A DNA stretch of 64,000 nt from UBA5078 sp033721235. GTDB taxonomy: Bacteria > Pseudomonadota > Gammaproteobacteria > Pseudomonadales > Pseudohongiellaceae. The stretch's first letter is position 1; every line of letters begins with the position of its first letter. The DNA is taken from positions 1-64,000 of the forward strand of contig JAWWAY010000004.1 in the NCBI GenBank assembly GCA_033721235.1, given 5' to 3'. The notes under the pieces were generated by a model that was not told where the DNA came from, searched no databases, and was given only the letters and a program-made list of their open reading frames with translations. A program made the translations under genes and the position numbers. Shown here one piece after another: positions 34,872 to 42,661 of this stretch.

Positions 34872-37160
34872 TTGAGTGAGATCTCGCAGGAAACAACGGC
34901 AGTTGAACCAGAGCCTCAAGATGAATTTGTGCGGGGCTTGTCCTTAGTTTATCAACGCCTTAAACAGCGTAAGCACCTTAAAAAGGCAATGTCTGAAGTT
35001 GAGCAAGCTTTACTCGACTTGCTTGGCGTGCGCCTGTTCACCATTTATCAAAGCGTCGATAACGGTAAAGAGATTCTAGCCAGTTTTAAAGGCGGTGATC
35101 CAGACGATACTAGCACAGCGGAAATTCGTGTCCCTTTCAGCCCCACCTCGCTAGCGGGCTATGTTGCTCTGAGCCAGCGCGCACTGGTGATAAAGAATGT
35201 ATTGGATAGCCAAGAGTTATTGGATATTCACCCGCGCTTACAATTTGATCGACGCTTCTCCGATGCCAGAGGATGGGCCGTAAAGTCCATGATCATTGTG
35301 CCCATTAAAGACGGTGTCTTATTGGGTGTATTGCAGTTAATTAACTTCGAGGGCGATCGGGAGTTCACCAAAACCGATCTTAAGCACGCGATGATGGTAT
35401 CGCAGATGCTTGCCAAGCAGTTTAGGGCTGAGCTACAGAGTACCCAAGGTCCCTACGATTACTTAATTCAAAAGAAAAAACTTTCCAGCAAAGACTTGGA
35501 CGAAGTTCAGCGTAAAGTTGGACTCTATGGCGGCACGATTCCAAAAATGCTGATGGAAGACTACGATATCGATGCGGACACCATCGGTAAGTCGCTAGAG
35601 TATTACTATCGCGTTCCGTATATGAAATACACCCAAGGTCATAACCTGCCTTTGGAGTTGTTTGAAAATATCGGCGTTAGCTATTTGCGCAAGAACTTGT
35701 GGTTACCTGTTGCGGGCACAAAAGAAGAAGCCGTTATTCTGATTGATGACCCTAGTGACTATCAGCGCATTATGGAGATTCAAGGCGTGCTTAATGCCCG
35801 AAACTACGCTTTTCGGGTTGGCCTGCCAGAGCATATTCTGCAGTTTCTTAGCGACGACGATAGCGGCGATATAGAGGCTGGGTTTGACGATGTTTTCTCC
35901 AAGCTTGATGAGCAAAGCAATGTCGAGATCGACAGCGAAGAAGAAGCAGAAGACGAAAACCTGGCTGCGAGCTCCGCGATTATTCAATTGGTGAACAGAA
36001 TTATCACCGAGTCTGATCGACTAGGGGCTTCGGATATTCATGTGGAGCCTGGTAAGGATAATTCTCCTGGAATCGTGCGTATTCGGGTTGATGGTATTTG
36101 CCGTGAATTATTGCGCATTCCTAAGGAGCATACGGCGGCACTTATTGCTCGTATTAAGGTGATCTCTAAACTCAATATCGCTGAGCGCCGTTTGCCTCAA
36201 GATGGTAAGTGTAAGCTTAAGGTGCGGGGTAAGAAGCTGGAGCTGCGTGTGGCCACAGTGCCAACTGTTCAGGGAGAAAGTGCCGTATTGCGTCTATTGG
36301 CCGCCGGTAGCGCTATGCCCCTAGCCAAGCTGAATCTTGCGCAGGCCAATTACGACAGGATTGTCGAAATGTCGGCTCACCCACACGGACTGTTATTGGT
36401 GGTGGGGCCTACAGGTTCTGGTAAAACAACGACTCTGCACGCCGTGTTGGGGTATATTAATACTCCCGACAGAAAAATCTGGACCGCTGAAGACCCAGTG
36501 GAGATTACTCAGCCTGGTTTGCAGCAAGTTCAAGTATTACCCAAGATTAATTTTACCTTTGCCACCGCCATGCGCGCCTTCCTTCGTGCTGACCCAGATG
36601 TCATTCTGATTGGTGAGATGCGGGACGAGGAAACAGCCAATATCGGTGTTGAAGCTTCGCTGACGGGTCACTTGGTACTGTCCACGCTGCACACCAATTC
36701 GGCACCGGAGACGATTACTCGTCTATTGGACTTGGGCCTAGACCCAGTGAATTTCTCTGATGCCCTATTGGGCGTATTAGCTCAGCGCTTGATGCGAACA
36801 CTATGCTCTTCTTGTAAAGAGTCTTATAAGCCTACTAAGGATGAGCTGGACCACTTGATTAATAATTACGGCCCCGATCAATTCGACGAGCTTGGCATCG
36901 ATTTAGACAAAGTGGAGCTGTATAGGGCGGTGGGCTGTGAAGAATGCGGCGATACTGGCTACAAAGGGCGAACGGGCATACACGAGTTATTATCGGGCAC
37001 TATTGAGTTGCGTAAATTAATATACGATAAAGCCAGCCTTGAGGATTTACGTAATCAAGCCCTTGCCGACGGTATGCGTACTTTGAAGCAAGACGGCATT
37101 AGCAAAATTTTTATGGGTTTAACAGACTACAAGCAGTTGCTAAGAGTTGTGTCCGAGTAA
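34872..37160 (+). CDS. GAF-domain PilB/GspE-type secretion ATPase
   Basis: This 762-residue protein starts at TTG 34872; AGGAG lies 12 bases ahead, a rather long spacing. An N-terminal GAF-like domain (about 35-190: LLGVRLFTIYQ, VKSMIIVPIKDGVLLGVLQLIN) is followed by a degenerate MshEN/T2SSE-N-type domain (about 205-330). The ATPase part has Walker A GPTGSGKTTTLH (about 511-522), Asp box AEDPVEI, Walker B DPDVILIGEMRDEET and His box TLHTNSAPETITRLL. A four-Cys zinc motif follows (CSSC...CEECGDTGYKGRTGIHELL). Such ATPases drive type IV pilus extension or type II secretion. No pilin, platform or secretin gene is nearby, so it is an orphan. GAF fusion suggests control by a small ligand. Confidence 0.9.
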   Translation: MSEISQETTAVEPEPQDEFVRGLSLVYQRLKQRKHLKKAMSEVEQALLDLLGVRLFTIYQSVDNGKEILASFKGGDPDDTSTAEIRVPFSPTSLAGYVALSQRALVIKNVLDSQELLDIHPRLQFDRRFSDARGWAVKSMIIVPIKDGVLLGVLQLINFEGDREFTKTDLKHAMMVSQMLAKQFRAELQSTQGPYDYLIQKKKLSSKDLDEVQRKVGLYGGTIPKMLMEDYDIDADTIGKSLEYYYRVPYMKYTQGHNLPLELFENIGVSYLRKNLWLPVAGTKEEAVILIDDPSDYQRIMEIQGVLNARNYAFRVGLPEHILQFLSDDDSGDIEAGFDDVFSKLDEQSNVEIDSEEEAEDENLAASSAIIQLVNRIITESDRLGASDIHVEPGKDNSPGIVRIRVDGICRELLRIPKEHTAALIARIKVISKLNIAERRLPQDGKCKLKVRGKKLELRVATVPTVQGESAVLRLLAAGSAMPLAKLNLAQANYDRIVEMSAHPHGLLLVVGPTGSGKTTTLHAVLGYINTPDRKIWTAEDPVEITQPGLQQVQVLPKINFTFATAMRAFLRADPDVILIGEMRDEETANIGVEASLTGHLVLSTLHTNSAPETITRLLDLGLDPVNFSDALLGVLAQRLMRTLCSSCKESYKPTKDELDHLINNYGPDQFDELGIDLDKVELYRAVGCEECGDTGYKGRTGIHELLSGTIELRKLIYDKASLEDLRNQALADGMRTLKQDGISKIFMGLTDYKQLLRVVSE

Positions 37161-37294
37161 AACCGTATTGCTTAGTACTAACTTGTACTTTCATGACGTA
37201 GTTCAAGTTTTACTGTTGCAGGGCTTACTCAATGGTGCCGATACAGATATAGTCTGCGGCAACGCTCAAAACTGAGCGCATTAAGGTTTCATCG

Positions 37295-37597
37295 ATGAAA
37301 ACAGTTATTTATTCCGTGGGGATATTTCTAAGCATAGGGATATTGCTCGCGAGAGAGACGCTTGCGCGCTTGGGCCTTGAGTCCAACTATCTTTTAATAG
37401 CCGTCGTCGCATTGGTGGCGACCGCCTTGCTGTCTCAGCGTAGTGTTTTCCTTACTGGTAGTGTTCTATTACTTTGCTTGGCTATTAATGTTCCGGCAGA
37501 GATGATGGGCAATTTTCAAATCGACAAAGATGTGATGATTGCCTCCTTGCTGGCCATTGTCCTGCTTCCCGTGGTGCACAATCTCGTTGTGCGCTAG
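37295..37597 (+). CDS. Small multi-pass membrane protein
   Basis: This 100-residue protein has about four hydrophobic segments (VIYSVGIFLSIGILLA, YLLIAVVALVATALL, FLTGSVLLLCLAI, MIASLLAIVLLPVVHNLVV). No family is recognised. It ends three bases before the convergent 37601-38035 gene. The gap of 134 bases before it shows nothing firm. Confidence 0.55.
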   Translation: MKTVIYSVGIFLSIGILLARETLARLGLESNYLLIAVVALVATALLSQRSVFLTGSVLLLCLAINVPAEMMGNFQIDKDVMIASLLAIVLLPVVHNLVVR

Positions 37598-37600
37598 GTC

Positions 37601-38035
37601 CTATTGAGCCATTTCTCCTGGGCTTAAGATAAATTCTGTGAACCACCATTGCCCGTCTTGGTAGCGAAGGCTGACATTCAGCTTAAAAGTTCCGCGTACA
37701 AAGTGCCCTAATATGGAGTAAGAGGCTAGCGGTGGTGATGGGCTAAACAGCAGGGGTATCGACATTGCTGTTTCGGTGATGTCCAAATCAACAAAATCAT
37801 CCAGCGCCATAATGGCGCGCATTTCACTGCGCGGAACAGCAATAGGGGAAAGTGTATCGGGAACCTCCATTGCGCCGAGTTCGAGAGTCATCATTTTGCG
37901 ACTAGTTGAGTCGACCAAGGCAAAAGCGTCAGATTTTAGACTCTCTTCACGATAAGAACTGTAAGCAAAATAGCCACCGAACATAAACGCGGCAATAGTA
38001 ATGCTGATGAAATAATAAACTCGATAAGCTTTCAT
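37601..38035 (-). CDS. Membrane-anchored periplasmic protein of unknown function
   Basis: This 144-residue protein has one N-terminal membrane helix (about 6-26, VYYFISITIAAFMFGGYFAY) and a mostly beta periplasmic domain ending RYQDGQWWFTEFILSPGE. No motif is recognised. It is convergent with the previous gene. Upstream is the AT-rich gap with DnaA-box-like sites. Confidence 0.55.
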   Translation of the reverse strand: MKAYRVYYFISITIAAFMFGGYFAYSSYREESLKSDAFALVDSTSRKMMTLELGAMEVPDTLSPIAVPRSEMRAIMALDDFVDLDITETAMSIPLLFSPSPPLASYSILGHFVRGTFKLNVSLRYQDGQWWFTEFILSPGEMAQ

Positions 38036-38353
38036 GGGTGCACCAGCATATTGCAGTGGCCTAGTAGAAGGGTTTCGGTTTCATGATTATAGAGTAAAAA
38101 AAATCTAATAAAAACAGCGCTTAATGCACTTGCTTTTAACAAAAAAATTAATTGTGCCCCCTTTTTATGCACACATATGGCGTGTTTGTCATGAATTTGC
38201 GAAAAAAATAGCGTAAAACGCGTTTTAAAAAGCAAAAATATCGTAAGTGTATGAATTTAAAGATAAATATTAATTGGTTAAAAAATGATCAATCTAAGTC
38301 TGAGCTCGTAATTTATAGTGTTTCAGCGCATAAATTGGGACTTATCAACGGAC

Positions 38354-38376
38354 TTATCCACAGATTCTGTGGAAAA
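38354..38376. promoter_or_regulatory. Paired DnaA-box-like sites forming a palindrome
   Basis: TTATCCACA (38354-38362, plus strand) equals the consensus DnaA box. TGTGGAAAA (38368-38376) is a second box on the minus strand (TTTTCCACA). Together TCCACAGA-T-TCTGTGGA is a perfect 8-bp palindrome. A near-match TTATCAACG lies 3 bases upstream. It could be a DnaA-binding site or a regulator operator. No dnaA, gidA/mnmG or rpmH gene lies nearby. Confidence 0.5.
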
Positions 38377-38546
38377 AAAACGAACCCGCGTTCGCATCAC
38401 AAAAAAATAGCTCCGTCAAACATCTTTATCGCTAATTTAGCAATTTCAACGAAAAAAAATCGGTCAAAAATTATCCTTGTAAAAAGGTGCTACTGAACGC
38501 ATATTTTTTGTTACCGAAGGTGTCAATATTCTGTCACGGGTAATAC

Positions 38547-38571
38547 ATTGGCTTTGTTTTGTAAAGCCAAT
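38547..38571. repeat. 9-bp inverted repeat upstream of the 38606 gene
   Basis: ATTGGCTTT and AAAGCCAAT flank GTTTTGT. The hairpin ends 34 bases before the start of the following gene. No T-run follows, so an operator or leader hairpin is more likely than a terminator. Confidence 0.5.
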
Positions 38572-38605
38572 AATGCTATTGTGAAGATGTTTTAAACCAC
38601 TTTAG

Positions 38606-39250
38606 ATGCAGGCAATGGTCGAATTAACAGGCAATATTCCTTTCTTGTGGAGACTGAGCGCCGAGACCAGTGAAGGTTTGTGCGTTGTTTCCATGGTCGT
38701 CCCTTACGAAAGCGACGACGATAAGCGCGATTTAACTATCGAAACCAGCGTTGTAAGCTTTGCTTCCGACAGTTCACGCTCTGAATCTGAAGAAATGCTG
38801 GAGTGGAACCAGGACGATATTAGCCTGTTCCTCAAGCTGGTCACGCACGAGCAAGAAGATAAGCGACTTAAGGTTAATGAAACCGTGCGCATCGACCTAA
38901 CTGATCCAGCCATTATCGATATCATTCATGTAGTGGCTGCCGCCGGCTTTGGTATGGCCTATAGCGCCAGTGCAGCGCTGTTGCCATCCGATGGCCTATA
39001 TCCGGCTCATGAGGTGGACGTAGGTAGCTTCGCTTCGCTGAATACTAAACGCGGCTTCAAGCGCTGTGTAGTGGTCGATATAGACGGCGACCAAGCCGTG
39101 TGTGTCATCCTAGATGAGGTGGATATAGCCTCAGAGGGCGAGTTCGATAAACTCAACCGCCACGACCTGCTACTCGTCAACCGAGCAGACCTGTTGCACC
39201 CCGACTTCGCCAGCGACACCGTTCGCCCAGCCTCGGCAACGCTGCACTAG
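38606..39250 (+). CDS. Acidic protein of unknown function
   Basis: This 214-residue protein is soluble and acidic (pieces such as YESDDDKRDL, SRSESEEMLEW, DEVDIASEGEFDKL), without signal or membrane segment. I recognise no domain. A central helix-rich part contains AAAGFGMAYSASAALLP. ATG 38606 and a second ATG three codons later are both possible; neither has a clear ribosome site. Codon pattern and length support a real gene. It stands alone between the AT-rich gap and prfC. Confidence 0.6.
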   Translation: MQAMVELTGNIPFLWRLSAETSEGLCVVSMVVPYESDDDKRDLTIETSVVSFASDSSRSESEEMLEWNQDDISLFLKLVTHEQEDKRLKVNETVRIDLTDPAIIDIIHVVAAAGFGMAYSASAALLPSDGLYPAHEVDVGSFASLNTKRGFKRCVVVDIDGDQAVCVILDEVDIASEGEFDKLNRHDLLLVNRADLLHPDFASDTVRPASATLH

Positions 39251-39393
39251 TAAATGGTTTAGATATCTAGGCGCAGCTTGTTCTGTACTTCCTCTGTCAA
39301 AGGCTTTTGCCGCCAGTGCTGCGTTTATGGAGCTGGCGGAGCCTAAGATTGTGTATGCCATTCCTTTTGTCCGGTATAATGCGGCGCTTTTCT

Positions 39394-39412
39394 GCCCCTA
39401 AGGGGCTTTTTT
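39394..39412 (+). terminator. Short GC hairpin with T6 upstream of prfC
   Basis: GCCCC-TAA-GGGGC followed by TTTTTT is a compact Rho-independent terminator shape. It lies 144 bases after the 38606 gene and 44 bases before prfC. A consensus -10 box TATAAT (39375-39380) sits just before it, so the hairpin could also form in a prfC leader. Confidence 0.65.
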
Positions 39413-39455
39413 ACGTTGATGTGCACATTTGGGTGCGAAATAGGGTTTTGGCAGT

Positions 39456-41042
39456 ATGAGTGATAGCAAATTATCTAGTGAAATCAATAAGCGAAGAACT
39501 TTCGCTATCATCTCGCACCCAGATGCCGGTAAGACGACTATTACTGAAAAATTGCTACTGCTGGGCAAGCTCATACAGAGCGCGGGAATGGTAAAGGGTA
39601 AGAGCGGCGATAAGCATGCTGCCTCGGACTGGATGAGCATGGAGCAGGAGCGTGGAATCTCTGTGACTTCCTCGGTGATGCAGTTTCCTTACAAAGAGCG
39701 GATGGTTAATCTGCTGGATACTCCCGGCCACGAAGACTTCTCTGAGGATACTTACCGAGTACTGACAGCGGTGGATTCGGCATTGATGGTGGTCGATGGC
39801 GCCAAGGGTGTCGAGGACAGAACCATTAAGCTGATGGAGGTATGTCGCCTGCGAGACACGCCTATTTTTACCTTTGTGAATAAGCTGGACCGCGAGACAC
39901 GCGACCCGATCGAAGTTTTAGACGAAATTGAGACCATTCTTAAGATTGAGTGCGCGCCTATCAATTGGCCGATCGGCATGGGGCGTGACTTCAAGGGTGT
40001 TTACGATCTGTACACAGACACTATTACCGTGTACGAGCCAGGGCAGGGCAGTGTGTTGCCCGATAATCGAAAAATTCAAGGCTTGAATAGCGATGAGGCC
40101 ACTGAATTCTTGGGTGATGAGGCCGAGGCGGTCCGTGACGAACTGGAATTGGTGGCCGGTGCGAGTCATCGCTTCGATTTACAAGAATATCTTGCTGGGC
40201 GACAAACACCGGTGTATTTCGGCACGGCGCTTGGTAACTTCGGCGTGCAGGAAATGTTAGAGGGCTTTGTGGAATGGGCACCGTCTCCTATTGCGCGTAA
40301 GACGCTGACTCGCGAGGTAGACCCTAAAGAGGAAAAGTTCTCTGCATTTGTCTTCAAGATCCAAGCCAACATGGACCCTAATCACCGTGACCGGGTTGCT
40401 TTCTTGCGTGTGTGCTCCGGCGCCTATGCTAAAGGCATGAAGGTGATGCATACGCGCTTGGGCAAAGAGGTTCGCATCAGTGATGCGGTAAGTTTTAGAG
40501 CCGGGGAGCGTGAACAAGCCATAGATGCAGTGTCAGGAGATATCTTGGGTTTTCACAATCATGGCACTATTCAGATTGGCGACACCTTTACCGAAGGCGA
40601 AATGATTCAGTACACCGGTATTCCGCATTTCGCGCCCGAGTTATTTCGACGAATCCGCTTAAAGGACCCATTGAAAACCAAGCAGCTGCAGAAGGGCTTG
40701 AAGCAGTTATCCGAAGAGGGTTCAGTGCAGGTGTTCATGCCATCGAAAAACAACGATTTGATAGTGGGTGCCGTAGGTGTGCTGCAGTTCGAGGTGGTGG
40801 CTTATCGTCTTAAGGACGAATACAAAGTGGACTGCATCTACGAGCCCATTAGTATATACAGTGCCCGTTGGGTAAGCAGTAAAGACCCACAAAAGCTCGA
40901 AGAATTTAAGAAAAAAGCCTATGACAATATAGGCATCGACGGGGGTGAGCATTTGACGTATTTGGCGCCTACCAGAGTCAACTTGTCGCTCATGCAAGAG
41001 CGCTGGCCCGATATCGAATTCCACGCAACCCGCGAACACTAA
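39456..41042 (+). CDS. prfC: Peptide chain release factor 3
   Basis: 528 residues, the normal length. This translational GTPase has SHPDAGKTTITEKLLL (P-loop), ERGISVTSSVMQF (switch I), DTPGHEDFSEDTYR (switch II) and NKLDRETRDP (guanine specificity). The RF3-specific end reads LMQERWPDIEFHATREH. It recycles RF1/RF2 from the ribosome after termination. Gap to tgt is 21 bases, so cotranscription with tgt is likely. Confidence 0.97.
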   Translation: MSDSKLSSEINKRRTFAIISHPDAGKTTITEKLLLLGKLIQSAGMVKGKSGDKHAASDWMSMEQERGISVTSSVMQFPYKERMVNLLDTPGHEDFSEDTYRVLTAVDSALMVVDGAKGVEDRTIKLMEVCRLRDTPIFTFVNKLDRETRDPIEVLDEIETILKIECAPINWPIGMGRDFKGVYDLYTDTITVYEPGQGSVLPDNRKIQGLNSDEATEFLGDEAEAVRDELELVAGASHRFDLQEYLAGRQTPVYFGTALGNFGVQEMLEGFVEWAPSPIARKTLTREVDPKEEKFSAFVFKIQANMDPNHRDRVAFLRVCSGAYAKGMKVMHTRLGKEVRISDAVSFRAGEREQAIDAVSGDILGFHNHGTIQIGDTFTEGEMIQYTGIPHFAPELFRRIRLKDPLKTKQLQKGLKQLSEEGSVQVFMPSKNNDLIVGAVGVLQFEVVAYRLKDEYKVDCIYEPISIYSARWVSSKDPQKLEEFKKKAYDNIGIDGGEHLTYLAPTRVNLSLMQERWPDIEFHATREH

Positions 41043-41063
41043 TTTAAGATTTGAGACAGAACA

Positions 41064-42179
41064 ATGAAATTTGATTTAAAAGCCACCGATGGCTTAGCCC
41101 GACGCGGGACCATGATCTTTCCTCGTGGCGAGGTTCAGACGCCAGCCTTCATGCCGGTTGGAACTTATGGCACTGTAAAAGGTGTGACACCTGCACAGGT
41201 CGAAGATAGTGGTGCGCAAATTCTACTGGGAAATACTTTTCACCTGATGCTGCGTCCGGGGACTTCGATCGTCGGTAAGCATGGTGGCCTGCATGAGTTT
41301 ATTGGTTGGGACAAGCCGATACTGACAGACTCGGGTGGTTTCCAAGTTTTTAGCTTGGGCGATATGCGCAAGATTAGTGAAGAAGGGGTAAAGTTTCGCT
41401 CGCCCGTAGACGGCGCGCAGGTATTCCTTGGGCCGGAGTCTGCAATTAAGGTTCAGCAGGACTTAGGTGCGGACATCATTATGCAATTTGATGAATGCAC
41501 CCCTTACCCGGTCAGTGAAAAAGACGCCGAGGATTCTATGAATCTATCTTTGCGTTGGGCATTGCGCTGTAAAGAGGCTCATGGTGATCATCCATCGGCG
41601 CTATTCGGTATTGTGCAGGGAGGGATGTATCCGGAGCTGCGCGAGCAGTCTTTGAAAGCTCTTTCCGCCATGGATTTTGACGGCTATGCCATCGGCGGAC
41701 TATCCGTTGGTGAACCCAAAGAGGAGATGATCAAGGTATTGGATGTTGTGGCTCACAAGATGCCAGCCAACAAGCCCCGTTATTTAATGGGGGTTGGTAC
41801 GCCAAACGATATTATTCAGGCCGTGCTGCGCGGTGTTGATATGTTCGACTGCGTTATGCCCACCCGCAATGCGCGCAATGCCCACTTGTTTACGAGTAAG
41901 GGCTTAGTGAGGCTGCGCAATGCTCGCTATAAAGACGACACGGGGGCACTCGACCCGCAGTGTGATTGCTATACTTGCCGTAATTTTAGTGTGGCATACC
42001 TGCATCACTTGGATAAGTGTAAGGAAATATTAGGGGCGCAGCTTAATACCATACACAATTTGCACTACTACCAAAAGCTGATGCAAGGTTTGCGTCAGGC
42101 TATAGAACAAGGTAGATTGAGCGCCTTTGTTGAGGCCTATTATGCAGGCCAAAAGGCTTCAGAGGCCAAAGAAGAGTAA
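41064..42179 (+). CDS. tgt: Queuine tRNA-ribosyltransferase
   Basis: This 371-residue TIM-barrel enzyme contains LTDSGGFQVFSLG with general acid/base Asp89, the nucleophile segment VDMFDCVMPTRNARN, and the zinc site CDCYTCRNF...LHHL. It exchanges guanine-34 of Asp, Asn, His and Tyr tRNAs for preQ1 in queuosine synthesis. It begins the conserved tgt-yajC-secD-secF run. A queuosine-mannosyltransferase-like gene lies about 9 kb downstream. Confidence 0.97.
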   Translation: MKFDLKATDGLARRGTMIFPRGEVQTPAFMPVGTYGTVKGVTPAQVEDSGAQILLGNTFHLMLRPGTSIVGKHGGLHEFIGWDKPILTDSGGFQVFSLGDMRKISEEGVKFRSPVDGAQVFLGPESAIKVQQDLGADIIMQFDECTPYPVSEKDAEDSMNLSLRWALRCKEAHGDHPSALFGIVQGGMYPELREQSLKALSAMDFDGYAIGGLSVGEPKEEMIKVLDVVAHKMPANKPRYLMGVGTPNDIIQAVLRGVDMFDCVMPTRNARNAHLFTSKGLVRLRNARYKDDTGALDPQCDCYTCRNFSVAYLHHLDKCKEILGAQLNTIHNLHYYQKLMQGLRQAIEQGRLSAFVEAYYAGQKASEAKEE

Positions 42180-42270
42180 GACTTAATTAATAATTTGTGG
42201 CTCTTTCCTTGAAATAAGGCACAGGGCACACTACCTAGAAACAAGCTAATTAAAACGAGAGACTAAAATC

Positions 42271-42603
42271 ATGGATTTCCTTATCAGTGCTGCCCATGCG
42301 CAAGATGCGGCGGCGCAACAGCCAGGCGCAATGTTTAATCTGTTCTTCATCGGCGGCATGATCGTGCTGTTTTACTTCATTTTATGGCGCCCGCAGTCTA
42401 AGCGCGCGAAAGAGCATAAAGAGTTGGTGGGTGGCCTTGCGAAGGGCGATGAAGTGCTCACTAGCGGCGGCATCCTGGGTAAGGTGACTAAATTGACTGA
42501 CGAATACGTCACGATTCAAGTGGCAGAAGGCGTTGAGCTGAGCATGCAAAAGGCTTCTATTGCCGCTGCATTGCCTAAAGGCACTATCAAATCAATCCAG
42601 TAA
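42271..42603 (+). CDS. yajC: Preprotein translocase accessory subunit YajC
   Basis: This 110-residue protein has a short N-terminal region rich in Ala/Gln, one membrane helix (about 23-41, MFNLFFIGGMIVLFYFILW), the hallmark RPQSKRAKEHKELV, and a small domain with KGDEVLTSGGILGKV. It associates with SecDF in the inner membrane. Position between tgt and secD is the standard gammaproteobacterial order. Confidence 0.96.
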   Translation: MDFLISAAHAQDAAAQQPGAMFNLFFIGGMIVLFYFILWRPQSKRAKEHKELVGGLAKGDEVLTSGGILGKVTKLTDEYVTIQVAEGVELSMQKASIAAALPKGTIKSIQ

Positions 42604-42661
42604 GTCACGACTAGCTATTGGTGCGTTGATGCGCCGGGCTAAAAACAAGAGTGTTGGTTTC

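Larger units (their letters stand above)
38036..38605. other. 570-bp AT-rich non-coding region
   Basis: This is the longest gap in the window. It is rich in A-runs and TAA/TTA and clearly AT-richer than both flanks. Short open frames inside it look spurious. It holds a palindromic pair of DnaA-box-like sequences (38354-38376), a related TTATCAACG at 38342-38350, and a 9-bp inverted repeat (38547-38571). No tRNA or known RNA could be recognised. Confidence 0.7.

Noticed and set aside
38036..38605. Chromosomal replication origin (oriC)
   Set aside because: Only two good DnaA boxes, and none of the usual neighbours (dnaA, dnaN, mnmG, rpmH); kept only as a finding to check.
42560..42661. 34-codon extension of secD into yajC
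   Set aside because: Not SecD-like; the standard start MLNKFPLWKN is at 42662.
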